From Selenomonas sp. (GTDB taxonomy: Bacteria; Bacillota; Negativicutes; Selenomonadales; Selenomonadaceae): a DNA stretch of 64,000 nt. Location: assembly GCF_022771645.1 (NCBI RefSeq), contig NZ_JALFCU010000085.1, positions 1 to 64,000 on the forward strand. Reading direction: 5' to 3'. The notes below the pieces were generated by a model. The model was not told the origin of the DNA. It saw only the letters and a program-made list of their open reading frames with translations, and ran no database searches. The position numbers were made by a program, and so were the translations under genes. Positions 16,208 through 23,837 of the stretch are shown in pieces (position 1 is the stretch's first letter; every line of letters starts with the position of its first letter).

Positions 16208-17239
16208 TTGGACATTGCAGCAGAAGTGCTCAAAGGCAACCGCCTCGCCCTCTCCCGCGCCATCACGGCCATCGAGAACGAGTACGATGAAGCGACGGAA
16301 ATCATGAAGAAGCTTTATCCACGCACGGGCCATGCGTTCGTCCTCGGTGTCACCGGGCCTCCGGGGGCAGGCAAGAGCACGCTCACAGACAAACTCGCGC
16401 GCGAGTACCGCAATCAGGGCAAGACCGTCGGCATCATCGCCATCGATCCGACGAGCCCGTTTACGGGAGGCGCCATCCTCGGCGACCGCATCCGCATGAA
16501 CGGGCTCACGCTCGATGAAGGCGTCTTCATCCGCAGCATGGGCACGCGCGGCAGCCTTGGCGGACTTTCGCACAAGACGGCCGATGCGGTCAAGGCGATG
16601 GATGCCTTCGGGAAAGATGTCATTTTCGTCGAGACGGTCGGCGTCGGTCAATCCGAGGTCGACATCGTCAAGGCTGCCGACACGACGATGGTCGTGCTCA
16701 TCCCCGGCATGGGCGATGACATCCAGGCCATCAAGGCCGGCATCCTCGAAATCGGCGATGTATTCTGCGTCAACAAGGCGGATCACGACGGCGCGGACAA
16801 GCTCGTGCGCGAGATCAACATGATGCTCGATCTCGATGACCACGGGCCGGCGCAGCCGCAAAACAGCACCCAGAAGGCGCTCGCGGACCAGTTCCATCAC
16901 ATGGCGGTAGGCTCCGCGGCGGCGGGCAATACGCCGCTCGGGTACTGGCGTCCGCCCGTCGACAAGGTCATCGCCAACCAGAACGTCGGTGTCAAGGAGC
17001 TCATCGCTGACATCGAAAAGCACTTCGCATACATCCAGGCGAACGGCACGCTCGCCGAACGCCGGACGAAGCGAACGAAAGATGAGATGCTCGACATCCT
17101 TTCGAGCAACATCGGAAAATATATCACCGGCAAGATCGTGGAAACGGGCCGCCTCGATGCCTACGTCGAAAAGATCAAGGCGCGCGAGACGGATCCGTAC
17201 ACGGTCGTCGGCGATATCATGAAGGAGATGCTCCGCTGA
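16208..17239 (+). CDS. meaB: Methylmalonyl-CoA mutase-associated GTPase MeaB (ArgK family)
   Basis: A 343-residue G3E-type P-loop GTPase that protects and reloads the mutase with adenosylcobalamin. The P-loop is TGPPGAGKST near residue 50. IDPTSPFTGGAILGDRIRM, FVETVGVGQSEVD and VNKADHDG (G4) follow. The start is TTG at 16208, directed by an AGGAGGGCG site 6-8 bases upstream; no ATG lies nearby in frame. It sits between the mutase and epimerase genes, as in many propionate pathways. Confidence 0.93.
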   Translation: MDIAAEVLKGNRLALSRAITAIENEYDEATEIMKKLYPRTGHAFVLGVTGPPGAGKSTLTDKLAREYRNQGKTVGIIAIDPTSPFTGGAILGDRIRMNGLTLDEGVFIRSMGTRGSLGGLSHKTADAVKAMDAFGKDVIFVETVGVGQSEVDIVKAADTTMVVLIPGMGDDIQAIKAGILEIGDVFCVNKADHDGADKLVREINMMLDLDDHGPAQPQNSTQKALADQFHHMAVGSAAAGNTPLGYWRPPVDKVIANQNVGVKELIADIEKHFAYIQANGTLAERRTKRTKDEMLDILSSNIGKYITGKIVETGRLDAYVEKIKARETDPYTVVGDIMKEMLR

Positions 17240-17276
17240 AGCGGCAGCATCCTAGGTAATCAGGAGGCAAAGCACT

Positions 17277-17693
17277 ATGTTCAAAGTTTTGGGAGTCGAC
17301 CATATCGGCATTGCTGTTTCGGATCTCAAAGAAGTCGGCGCATTCTGGAGTGACGCGCTCGGCCTCCCCGCGAACGGCGAAGAGACCGTCGCAGAGCAGA
17401 AGGTCACGACGGGCTTCTTCCCGACGCCGAACGGCAGCGAGATCGAGCTCCTCGCCGCGACGGCTGATGATTCGCCAATCGCGAAGTTCATCGAGAAGAA
17501 CAACGGCCGCGGCGGCATCCAGCACATCGCCCTCCGCGTCGACAACCTCGAGGCCGCACTTGCAGACCTCAAGGAAAAAGGCGTCCGCCTCATCGACGAG
17601 AAGCCGCGCAAAGGCGCAGGCGGCGCGAAGATCGCGTTCGTCCACCCGAAAGCGTCCCACGGCGTCCTCCTCGAGCTCTGCCAGCGCGACTGA
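17277..17693 (+). CDS. mce: Methylmalonyl-CoA epimerase
   Basis: A 138-residue vicinal-oxygen-chelate protein that interconverts (2R)- and (2S)-methylmalonyl-CoA, linking the mutase product to the decarboxylase substrate. Metal ligands expected in the family are visible: the His in VDHIGIAV, the His in QHIALRVDN and the Glu in VLLELCQ. Length matches the family. There is a strong AGGAGG site before the ATG. Confidence 0.94.
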   Translation: MFKVLGVDHIGIAVSDLKEVGAFWSDALGLPANGEETVAEQKVTTGFFPTPNGSEIELLAATADDSPIAKFIEKNNGRGGIQHIALRVDNLEAALADLKEKGVRLIDEKPRKGAGGAKIAFVHPKASHGVLLELCQRD

Positions 17694-17704
17694 TACACTC
17701 TCCG

Positions 17705-17721
17705 CTTGCAATTTTTGCAAG
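17705..17721 (+). other. Intercistronic hairpin upstream of mmdA
   Basis: CTTGCA, loop of about 5 bases, TGCAAG, without a T-tract on this strand. A possible mRNA stability element between the epimerase and decarboxylase genes. Confidence 0.35.
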
Positions 17722-17765
17722 AAACGTGCAAAATAAGAGCATATCCCAAATCTAGGAGGGTAAAT

Positions 17766-19301
17766 ATGGCAACTGTTCAAGAAAAAATTGCTCAGATGAA
17801 TGCCAAGAAAGAGCACATCCGCCAGGCGGGTGGCGCGAAGCGCATCGAGAAGCAGCACGCGAAAGGCAAGTACACGGCCCGCGAGCGCCTCGAGAAGCTC
17901 TTTGACGAAGGCACGTTCGTCGAACTCGACATGTTCATGAAGCATCGTTGCACGAACTTCGGCATGGAGAAACAGGATCTCCCCGCCGACGGCGTCGTCA
18001 CGGGCTACGGCACGGTCGACGGCCGCCTCGTCTATGCGTTCGCACAGGACTTCACGGTCTCGGGCGGCGCGCTCGGCGAGAAGCATGCGCACAAGATCTG
18101 GAAAGTCCAAGACCTCGCGATGAAGATGGGCGCACCGTGCATCGGCATCAACGATTCGGGCGGCGCGCGCATCCAGGAAGCGGTCGACGCGCTCTCCGGC
18201 TACGGCGGCATCTTCTATCGCAACACGGCGGCTTCGGGTGTCATCCCGCAGATTTCCGTCATCATGGGACCGTGCGCCGGCGGCGCTGTCTACAGCCCGG
18301 CGCTGACGGACTTCATCTTCATGGTGAAGAACTCCAGCCAGATGTTCATCACGGGCCCGGCCGTCATCAAATCCGTCACGGCGGAAGAAGTCACGGCCGA
18401 GGAACTCGGCGGCGCGATGACGCACAACACGCGTTCCGGCAATGCGCATTTCGCTTGCGACAGCGAGGACGAGTGCATCGAGAAGATCCGCGAGCTCCTC
18501 TCGTACCTCCCGAGCAACAACATGGAAGATGCGCCGTCCGTCGAGCCGACGGATGATCCGGACCGCCAGGACGAGAGCCTGAACACGGTCATCCCGGACA
18601 ACCCGAACATGCCGTATGACATGAAGGACGTCATCCATTCGCTCGTCGACAACGGCGAATTCTTCGAAGTGCAGGAATATTTCGCGCAGAACGTCATCAT
18701 CGGCTATGGCCGCATGGACGGCCGCGTCGTTGGCATCGTCGCGAACCAGCCAAACGTCATGGCCGGCTGCCTTGACGTCGATGCATCGGACAAGGCTGCG
18801 CGCTTCGTCCGCTTCTGCGATGCGTTCAACATTCCGCTGCTGACGCTCGTCGATGTCCCGGGCTTCCTGCCAGGCGTCGATCAGGAGTACAACGGCATCA
18901 TCCGCCACGGCGCGAAGATGCTCTACGCTTACAGCGAGGCGACGGTGCCGAAAGTCACGGTCATCACGCGCAAGGCGTATGGCGGCTCGTACATCGCGAT
19001 GTGCTGCCGCGAGCTCGGCGCAGACCAGGTCATGGCTTGGCCGACGGCCGAGATCGCCGTCATGGGCCCTGCCGGCGCAGCGAATATCATCTTCCGCAAG
19101 GAAGAGCCGGAAGCGAAAGCGCAGAAGACGCAGGACTACATCGACGAGTTTGCGACGCCGTACGTTGCGGCAGAGCGCGGCTACGTCGACATGGTCATCG
19201 AGCCGAAAGAGACGCGCCCGCTCGTCATCACGGCGTTCAACGCCCTTGCGAGCAAGCGCGAAGTCGGCCCGGCGAAGAAGCACGCCAACATCCCATTGTA
19301 A
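17766..19301 (+). CDS. mmdA: Methylmalonyl-CoA decarboxylase alpha subunit (carboxyltransferase)
   Basis: A 511-residue two-domain crotonase-fold carboxyltransferase. It moves the carboxyl group from (S)-methylmalonyl-CoA to biotin on the carrier protein, giving propionyl-CoA. Family signatures include GKYTARERLEKLFDEGTF, NDSGGARIQEAV, GPCAGGAVYSPALTDF (acyl-CoA oxyanion hole), and the C-terminal FLPGVDQEYNGIIRHGAKML and KAYGGSYIAM. In Veillonella the same protein is part of a Na+-pumping complex; in Propionibacterium the homologous 12S subunit belongs to a soluble transcarboxylase. The adjacent genes here are only the epsilon-type and biotin subunits. The GGAGGG site decides the start. Confidence 0.93.
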   Translation: MATVQEKIAQMNAKKEHIRQAGGAKRIEKQHAKGKYTARERLEKLFDEGTFVELDMFMKHRCTNFGMEKQDLPADGVVTGYGTVDGRLVYAFAQDFTVSGGALGEKHAHKIWKVQDLAMKMGAPCIGINDSGGARIQEAVDALSGYGGIFYRNTAASGVIPQISVIMGPCAGGAVYSPALTDFIFMVKNSSQMFITGPAVIKSVTAEEVTAEELGGAMTHNTRSGNAHFACDSEDECIEKIRELLSYLPSNNMEDAPSVEPTDDPDRQDESLNTVIPDNPNMPYDMKDVIHSLVDNGEFFEVQEYFAQNVIIGYGRMDGRVVGIVANQPNVMAGCLDVDASDKAARFVRFCDAFNIPLLTLVDVPGFLPGVDQEYNGIIRHGAKMLYAYSEATVPKVTVITRKAYGGSYIAMCCRELGADQVMAWPTAEIAVMGPAGAANIIFRKEEPEAKAQKTQDYIDEFATPYVAAERGYVDMVIEPKETRPLVITAFNALASKREVGPAKKHANIPL

Positions 19302-19328
19302 TCTGTCACGTGAAACGAGGGGTCCATT

Positions 19329-19478
19329 ATGAAGATCCAGGCAAAAAACGTCACGCCTGAGGTCGTGGCTGCCATCTCGGCCGCGGTCCAGATGATGACG
19401 GGGAACAAGGTCGTCGCCGTGCGCATCAAGCGCGCGAGCAACGCGTGGAATCTTGCTGCCCGCGGCGGCAAGCGCTGA
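19329..19478 (+). CDS. Small epsilon/delta-type subunit of methylmalonyl-CoA decarboxylase
   Basis: A 49-residue protein easily missed because of its size. It begins MKIQAKNVTPEVVAAISAAV and ends with a basic VRIKRASNAWNLAARGGKR tail. This resembles MmdE of Veillonella and the C-terminal tail of delta subunits (MmdD/OadG), which hold the alpha and biotin subunits together. It has no membrane helix, unlike MmdD. It is located between mmdA and the biotin-carrier gene, exactly where mmdE lies in Veillonella. An ACGAGGGG site precedes the ATG. Assignment rests on tail similarity and position. Confidence 0.72.
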   Translation: MKIQAKNVTPEVVAAISAAVQMMTGNKVVAVRIKRASNAWNLAARGGKR

Positions 19479-19520
19479 GTCCTGACACGCTTTCCAGTTG
19501 GAATTGGAGGAAACAACAAA

Positions 19521-19904
19521 ATGAAGAAATTCAACATCACGGTCAACGGCACCGCATATGAAGTCGAAGTCGAAGAGGTGAAATCTGCGGTCGCTGCTGC
19601 TCCGAAGGCTGCTGCCCCGAAAGCTGCTCCGGCTCCGGCCCCGAAAGCCGCTCCGGCTCCCGCAAAAGCAGCTGTCGCTGCCGGCGCCGGCGAGCACTCC
19701 ATCGATGCTCCGATGCCGGGCAAGATCGTGAAGCTCGTCGCTTCCGAAGGCCAGACCGTCAAGGCCGGCGACGTCCTGCTCATCCTCGAAGCCATGAAGA
19801 TGCAGAACGAGATCACGGCGGATGCGGACGGCACGGTCAAGACGTTCAACGTCGCTGCCGGCCAGAGCGTCAAAGTGCATGACTCGCTCGTCATCCTCGG
19901 CTGA
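19521..19904 (+). CDS. mmdC: Biotin carboxyl carrier subunit of methylmalonyl-CoA decarboxylase
   Basis: A 127-residue biotin carrier. Residues 1-20 are the conserved [19 protein letters not shown] start. Residues about 25-55 form an Ala/Pro/Lys swinging linker. The C-terminal biotinyl domain contains EAMKMQNE with Lys93 as the biotinylated residue. It is the last gene of the operon before the strong terminator at 19944. No gene for the membrane beta subunit (MmdB) follows. Confidence 0.93.
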   Translation: MKKFNITVNGTAYEVEVEEVKSAVAAAPKAAAPKAAPAPAPKAAPAPAKAAVAAGAGEHSIDAPMPGKIVKLVASEGQTVKAGDVLLILEAMKMQNEITADADGTVKTFNVAAGQSVKVHDSLVILG

Positions 19905-19943
19905 TTGCTGCGCAGGTTGACAACGATACAAAAACTTTGAATG

Positions 19944-19979
19944 AAAAGACCCTCTCCCGATTGCAGGAGAGGGTCTTTT
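19944..19979 (+). terminator. Rho-independent terminator of the propionate operon
   Basis: AAAAGACCCTCTCC (19944-19957), loop of 8 bases, GGAGAGGGTCTTTT (19966-19979). It can also work from the other strand. Its right arm lies inside the spacer of the following promoter. Confidence 0.88.
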
Positions 19980-19989
19980 GGTGTATGAT
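19961..19989 (+). promoter_or_regulatory. Sigma-A promoter for the PAS-GGDEF gene, overlapping a terminator
   Basis: TTGCAG (19961-19966), a 17-base spacer and TATGAT (19984-19989). The leader of about 90 bases contains a GAAACGTTTC palindrome near 20017. Confidence 0.5.
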
Positions 19990-20082
19990 AAAGGGAAAGA
20001 TAAAGAGAACGTAAGAAACGTTTCGCAAAGTTTTCGAGTGGTAGAAACATTTCCGACCGTCAAAACAAGAGGGGTGAGGACG

Positions 20083-21333
20083 GTGTATCACGTCCAACAA
20101 CATTTTTGGATCCGGGGGATTGAGGAGGACATCGTGCGCGTGTGGAAGGCGGTCGAGCCACAGCCGCGCTTCGAGCATGCGTTCCATGTCTTTTCGAAGT
20201 CGATGCGCATCCCGCGCGGGCGCAACAACGTCGTGATCCTCGACGACAAGGCTCCGCTCCAGATCGCGCTCCTGCGCCAGGACGTCGGGCCGGAGGCGAA
20301 GATCATCATCGCGAGCGACCATCCGGAGACGTTCCTCGCGGAAGCCGCGCCGTATGTCGACGACATCTGGCCGCTCGCGACGCTCGCGCAGATGGCGGCG
20401 TTCAAGTTCCAGAAGCTTCTGGAGCAGCTCAAGTACGAGAAGGACGCATGGCTGACAGACACGTACCTCGAGCAGACGATCAACATGCTGCCGGACATGA
20501 TCTGGTTCAAAGACCTCAAAGGACTGCACCTGCACGTCAACGATGCGTTCTGCACGGCCGTCAACAAGCAGAAGAGCGACGTCGAGGGGCGTGATCATTA
20601 CTACATCTGGGACATCCCGCGCGAGGTCTACGAACGCAGCGACTACGTCTGCGTCGAGACGGAAGATGATGTCATCAAGGCGCGTAAGATGTGCCTGTTC
20701 GACGAAGAAGTGATGAGCGCGCAAGGCCTGCGGAAGCTCAAGACGTACAAGACGCCGATTTTCGATGAAGACGGCAAGTCCATCATCGGCACGGTCGGCA
20801 TCGCGCGCGACGTGACGCAGATGAGCGAGTACAAGGACACGATCAACCGCCTCACGCGCGAGGACACGCTCACAGGGCTCATGAACCGCGAATATTTCCA
20901 TGTCTACGCAGCGAAAGAATGCCAGAACAAGGCGCTGACGTTCGTCTCGCTGGACCTCGAGCGCTTCAAGGAGCTCAACGAGCGTTACGGTCATGAGCTC
21001 GGCGATGCCGTGCTGAAAATCACGGCGGAAGAACTCCAAGCCGTGTTTCCGGACGACGTCAGCGTGCGCATGGGCGGCGACGAGTTCGGCATCCTCATCG
21101 CGGACGGGCGTCCGATGGACGAAGTCTGCGCCATGGTGCGCCGCTTCCAGATCCAGCTGCGCGTGATGCTGCGCATGGATGAGCGCATGAAGCGCATCAG
21201 CGCGAACGTCGGCATCGCCCACAGCACCGGCGACGGCACGGTCGACGACCTCATCATCAAGAGCAGCCTCGCACTCGCCGAGGCCGAGAAGCATGGCGGT
21301 GGCAAGTACACGATTTATCGCGGCAGGATTTGA
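20083..21333 (+). CDS. PAS-GGDEF diguanylate cyclase
   Basis: A 416-residue signalling protein. The first roughly 120 residues are a receiver-like or unclassified sensory region. Residues about 125-250 form a PAS domain (TINMLPDMIWFKDLKGLHLHVNDAFC to GTVGIARDVTQM). The remainder is a GGDEF domain with intact active-site loop RMGGDEFGI, so it should make cyclic di-GMP. No RxxD inhibitory site is seen five residues before GGDEF. There is no membrane helix, so it senses a cytosolic signal. I start at GTG 20083, 8 bases after AGGGG; the in-frame GTG at 20074 is an alternative. Nearby cheR and motAB make a motility role plausible. Confidence 0.85.
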   Translation: MYHVQQHFWIRGIEEDIVRVWKAVEPQPRFEHAFHVFSKSMRIPRGRNNVVILDDKAPLQIALLRQDVGPEAKIIIASDHPETFLAEAAPYVDDIWPLATLAQMAAFKFQKLLEQLKYEKDAWLTDTYLEQTINMLPDMIWFKDLKGLHLHVNDAFCTAVNKQKSDVEGRDHYYIWDIPREVYERSDYVCVETEDDVIKARKMCLFDEEVMSAQGLRKLKTYKTPIFDEDGKSIIGTVGIARDVTQMSEYKDTINRLTREDTLTGLMNREYFHVYAAKECQNKALTFVSLDLERFKELNERYGHELGDAVLKITAEELQAVFPDDVSVRMGGDEFGILIADGRPMDEVCAMVRRFQIQLRVMLRMDERMKRISANVGIAHSTGDGTVDDLIIKSSLALAEAEKHGGGKYTIYRGRI

Positions 21334-21358
21334 AAAATTTTCGCCTTGCGGGTATAAT
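21330..21358 (+). promoter_or_regulatory. Strong sigma-A promoter for hsp20
   Basis: TTGAAA (21330-21335), a 17-base spacer and TATAAT (21353-21358). It begins inside the stop codon of the GGDEF gene. I see no CIRCE element. Confidence 0.8.
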
Positions 21359-21398
21359 GGTGTTAGACAATTCCGAACACATGACAGGGGGAGATTTT

Positions 21399-21848
21399 AT
21401 GTTCCGTACCATTCCATTCAGCTTCAAGTCCAACGCACAGGAAAAGAGCCGCGAGTTCCTCGACCGTTTCTGGGACTTCGCGATGGAGCAGGCGCACAAT
21501 CCCGTCGGCCGTGCGGCCAGCGTGATTTTCCCGTTCCGCGTCGACGCCATCGAGACGGCGGATCGCTATGAGCTCTTCGCCGAGCTGCCGGGCTTCACGA
21601 AAAACGACATCACGGTCGCGTACGAGGGCGAGAGCCGCCTGACGATCCGTGCCGAGCGCCAGGAGCCCGAGACGGAGGACGTCCGCTACATCTGCCGCGA
21701 GCGCCGTACGGGCACGTTCGAGCGTTCGTTCGAGATCGACGGCATCGAGAAGTCGAACGTCAGCGTCTCGTTCGAGAACGGCATCCTCCACGTCGTGCTG
21801 CCGAAAGTGCACGATGACGCGAACAAGACGGTGTTCGACATCGATTGA
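21399..21848 (+). CDS. Hsp20/alpha-crystallin small heat shock protein
   Basis: A 149-residue ATP-independent holdase chaperone. The alpha-crystallin domain runs from about residue 45 to 145 (ETADRYELFAELPGFTKND to ENGILHVVLPK, where GxLxxxLPK is the family signature), with a short C-terminal extension. The GGGGGAG site before the ATG sets the start. It is flanked by its own promoter and terminator, so it is monocistronic. Confidence 0.93.
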   Translation: MFRTIPFSFKSNAQEKSREFLDRFWDFAMEQAHNPVGRAASVIFPFRVDAIETADRYELFAELPGFTKNDITVAYEGESRLTIRAERQEPETEDVRYICRERRTGTFERSFEIDGIEKSNVSVSFENGILHVVLPKVHDDANKTVFDID

Positions 21849-21869
21849 CCAGCAAAAAACACAAAATCT

Positions 21870-21905
21870 TGTGGGCAAGAGAAAAAATCTTGCCCACATT
21901 TTTTT
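21870..21905 (+). terminator. Rho-independent terminator after hsp20
   Basis: TGTGGGCAAGA, loop GAAAAAA, TCTTGCCCACA, followed by seven T. Confidence 0.93.
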
Positions 21906-21993
21906 ATGAAAGCAGGAATTTCGTCGCGCGTTATGGAATATAAAACGAGAATCAAACATCGTTTCGTGAAAATGCTGATGGGAGGCATGACCT

Positions 21994-22779
21994 ATGATGG
22001 ATGACAAGGATTGGGCAGAGTTCAAGAAGAAGCTCAAGGCGAAGACGGAAATCGATCTTGACCTTTACAAAGAGCCGCAGATGAAGCGGCGCATCGGCAA
22101 CCTCGTGACGCGCGGCAAGTTCCCGGGATACACGGCGTATTTTGATCACGTCGCGCAGGACAAAGATGATTTCGCGGCGTTCATCGAGTATCTGACGATC
22201 AACGTGTCGGAGTTCTTCCGCACGCCGGAAAAATTCGGCAAGCTCGAGACGGACGTCATCCCCGACCTCTTGAAGCGTTCGCCGCACCTCAACATCTGGA
22301 GCGCGGGCTGCTCGATCGGCGCGGAGCCGTATTCGCTCTCCATCATCCTCAAGGAGCTCACTCCAGGCGTGAAGCACCGCATCCTCGCGTCCGACCTCGA
22401 CATCGAGATCCTCGCGAAGGCGAAGGCCGGCGTCTACAACGAGAATGAGCTCAAGAGCATGAAGCCGGAGCGCCGCGCGCGTTATTTCGACCGCGTCGAG
22501 GGCGGGAAGTTCGCCGTGAAGGACGAGATCAAGAAGGTCATCGAGTTCAAGCGCCACAACCTCTTGAAAGACCCGTTCGAGTCGGGCTTCGACCTCATCC
22601 TCTGCCGCAACGTCGTCATTTATTTCACGGAGGAAGCGAAAGACCAGCTCTATGCGAATTTCTTCAAGGCGCTGAAGCCGGGCGGCATCCTGTTCGTCGG
22701 CGCGACGGAAGCGATCCTGAACTTCCGCAAGCTCGGCTACACGAGCTTCCAGCCGTTCTTCTACCAGAAGCCGTTGTGA
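21994..22779 (+). CDS. cheR: CheR-type chemoreceptor glutamate methyltransferase
   Basis: A 261-residue SAM-dependent methyltransferase that methylates glutamates of methyl-accepting chemotaxis proteins during adaptation. The short helical N-domain contains LYKEPQMKRRIGNLV. The SAM-binding motif is WSAGCSIGAEPYSLSIIL. DLILCRNVVIYF and PGGILFVGATEAI complete the fold. No CheB or receptor gene is adjacent. A GGGAGG site lies before the double ATG at 21994. An AT-rich stretch with TATAAA near 21940 could be its promoter, but I see no clear -35 box. Confidence 0.9.
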   Translation: MMDDKDWAEFKKKLKAKTEIDLDLYKEPQMKRRIGNLVTRGKFPGYTAYFDHVAQDKDDFAAFIEYLTINVSEFFRTPEKFGKLETDVIPDLLKRSPHLNIWSAGCSIGAEPYSLSIILKELTPGVKHRILASDLDIEILAKAKAGVYNENELKSMKPERRARYFDRVEGGKFAVKDEIKKVIEFKRHNLLKDPFESGFDLILCRNVVIYFTEEAKDQLYANFFKALKPGGILFVGATEAILNFRKLGYTSFQPFFYQKPL

Positions 22780-22816
22780 TTTTTCTGTATCATCCGGATA
22801 TCGAGGAGTTTTGCTG

Positions 22817-23794
22817 ATGTTTGCGAATGCTGAAATCGAAACGATGCCGCGTGAGCAGCTGGCAGAGCTCCAACTCGAGCGGCTGAAGAAAGCCGTGCGG
22901 TGGGCGGCGGAAAAGAGCCCGTTCTATCAGCAGAAATTCACGGCGGCGGGCGTGGGACCGGATGACATCAAGACGCTTGCGGACATCCGAAAACTCCCGT
23001 TCCTCACGTCAATCGAGCTCCGCCAGGTGTCGCCGATGGACCGCCTGACGATGCCGATGAGCAGCGTGCTGCGCGTGAGCTACATGAAGCAGGTCAGCGG
23101 CGAGGTGCTGCACCTCTACAGCAACGGCGACATCGCGCACAACGTCGAGATGATGGCGCGCGCGCTCGTCGCGGGCGGCGTGACGAAGGCGCAGACGGTC
23201 GGCGTGCAGGGCGACATGGCGGACAGCCGTCTCCAGGATGTCCAGTACGCGCTCGAGTTCCTCGGCGCGACGGCCGTGCCGCTCGGCACGGACTACCGCA
23301 GCTGGCTGCGCCTCGTCGAGCTCGTGAGCCTCGACGCCGTCGTCAGCACGCCGCAGCTCATCATGCAGCTCATCATCCAGATGCAGGCGGCGGGCAAGGA
23401 GCTCGCGGACACGACAATCAAGCGGTTCTTCTGCCTGAACGAGACGGGTCTCATGAACCTCCTGCAGCGCCATGTCGTCGAGCGCGCGCATGCGAGCCTG
23501 TTCGATTTTTACGCCGCGCCTGAGGTCGGCACGGCCGGCATCTTGTTCCAATGCGAGGCGCAGCAGGGGCAGCACGTGCAGGAAGACCTCTGGTATCCGG
23601 AGATCGTCGCGTTCGGCGGGAACGACCCTGTCGAGGGCGACAACTCCATGGGCGAGCTTGTCTTGACGTCGCTTTGCGCCGAGGCGCTGCCGCTGTTCCG
23701 CTTCCGCACGGGGCAGGCCGTGAGCCTCAGGCGCGAGCCGTGCAGCTGCGGCCGCACGTTCGTGCGCGTCTCGACACCGTTCACACCGATGTAA
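22817..23794 (+). CDS. PaaK-like (phenylacetate-CoA ligase family) protein, short and degenerate
   Basis: A 325-residue protein with the fold of the adenylate-forming PaaK family: LERLKKAVRWAAEKSPFYQQKF, LADIRKLPFLTS, FYAAPEVG and LFRFRTGQAV..CSCGRTFVR are all recognisable. Real PaaK enzymes are about 430 residues with an SSGTTGKPT phosphate loop. Here the loop region reads VSYMKQVSGEVLHLYSNGD and has lost the Ser/Thr/Gly loop, and the C-terminal lid domain is absent, with a clean stop after FTPM. Catalysis by adenylation therefore looks unlikely. The reading frame is open and well translated (GAGGAG site), so it is probably functional in another way. It lies 37 bases after cheR. Confidence 0.75.
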   Translation: MFANAEIETMPREQLAELQLERLKKAVRWAAEKSPFYQQKFTAAGVGPDDIKTLADIRKLPFLTSIELRQVSPMDRLTMPMSSVLRVSYMKQVSGEVLHLYSNGDIAHNVEMMARALVAGGVTKAQTVGVQGDMADSRLQDVQYALEFLGATAVPLGTDYRSWLRLVELVSLDAVVSTPQLIMQLIIQMQAAGKELADTTIKRFFCLNETGLMNLLQRHVVERAHASLFDFYAAPEVGTAGILFQCEAQQGQHVQEDLWYPEIVAFGGNDPVEGDNSMGELVLTSLCAEALPLFRFRTGQAVSLRREPCSCGRTFVRVSTPFTPM

Positions 23795-23837
23795 TCCGAA
23801 TTTCATACATGATATGCCATCGGCAGGGAGGATTCAT

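Noticed and set aside
16357..16385. GGGCCTCCGGGGGCAGG stretch resembling the palindromic repeat
   Set aside because: It encodes the MeaB P-loop; there is no second hairpin or purine-rich tail.
17240..17276. Possible cobalamin riboswitch controlling the B12-dependent mutase genes
   Set aside because: All gaps in the operon are under 80 bases and the 12401-12514 leader shows no B12-box-like core.
17217..20063. 948-residue open frame on the minus strand across mce, mmdA and the biotin carrier
   Set aside because: It crosses several real genes and intergenic ribosome sites; composition and lack of domains mark it as a shadow.
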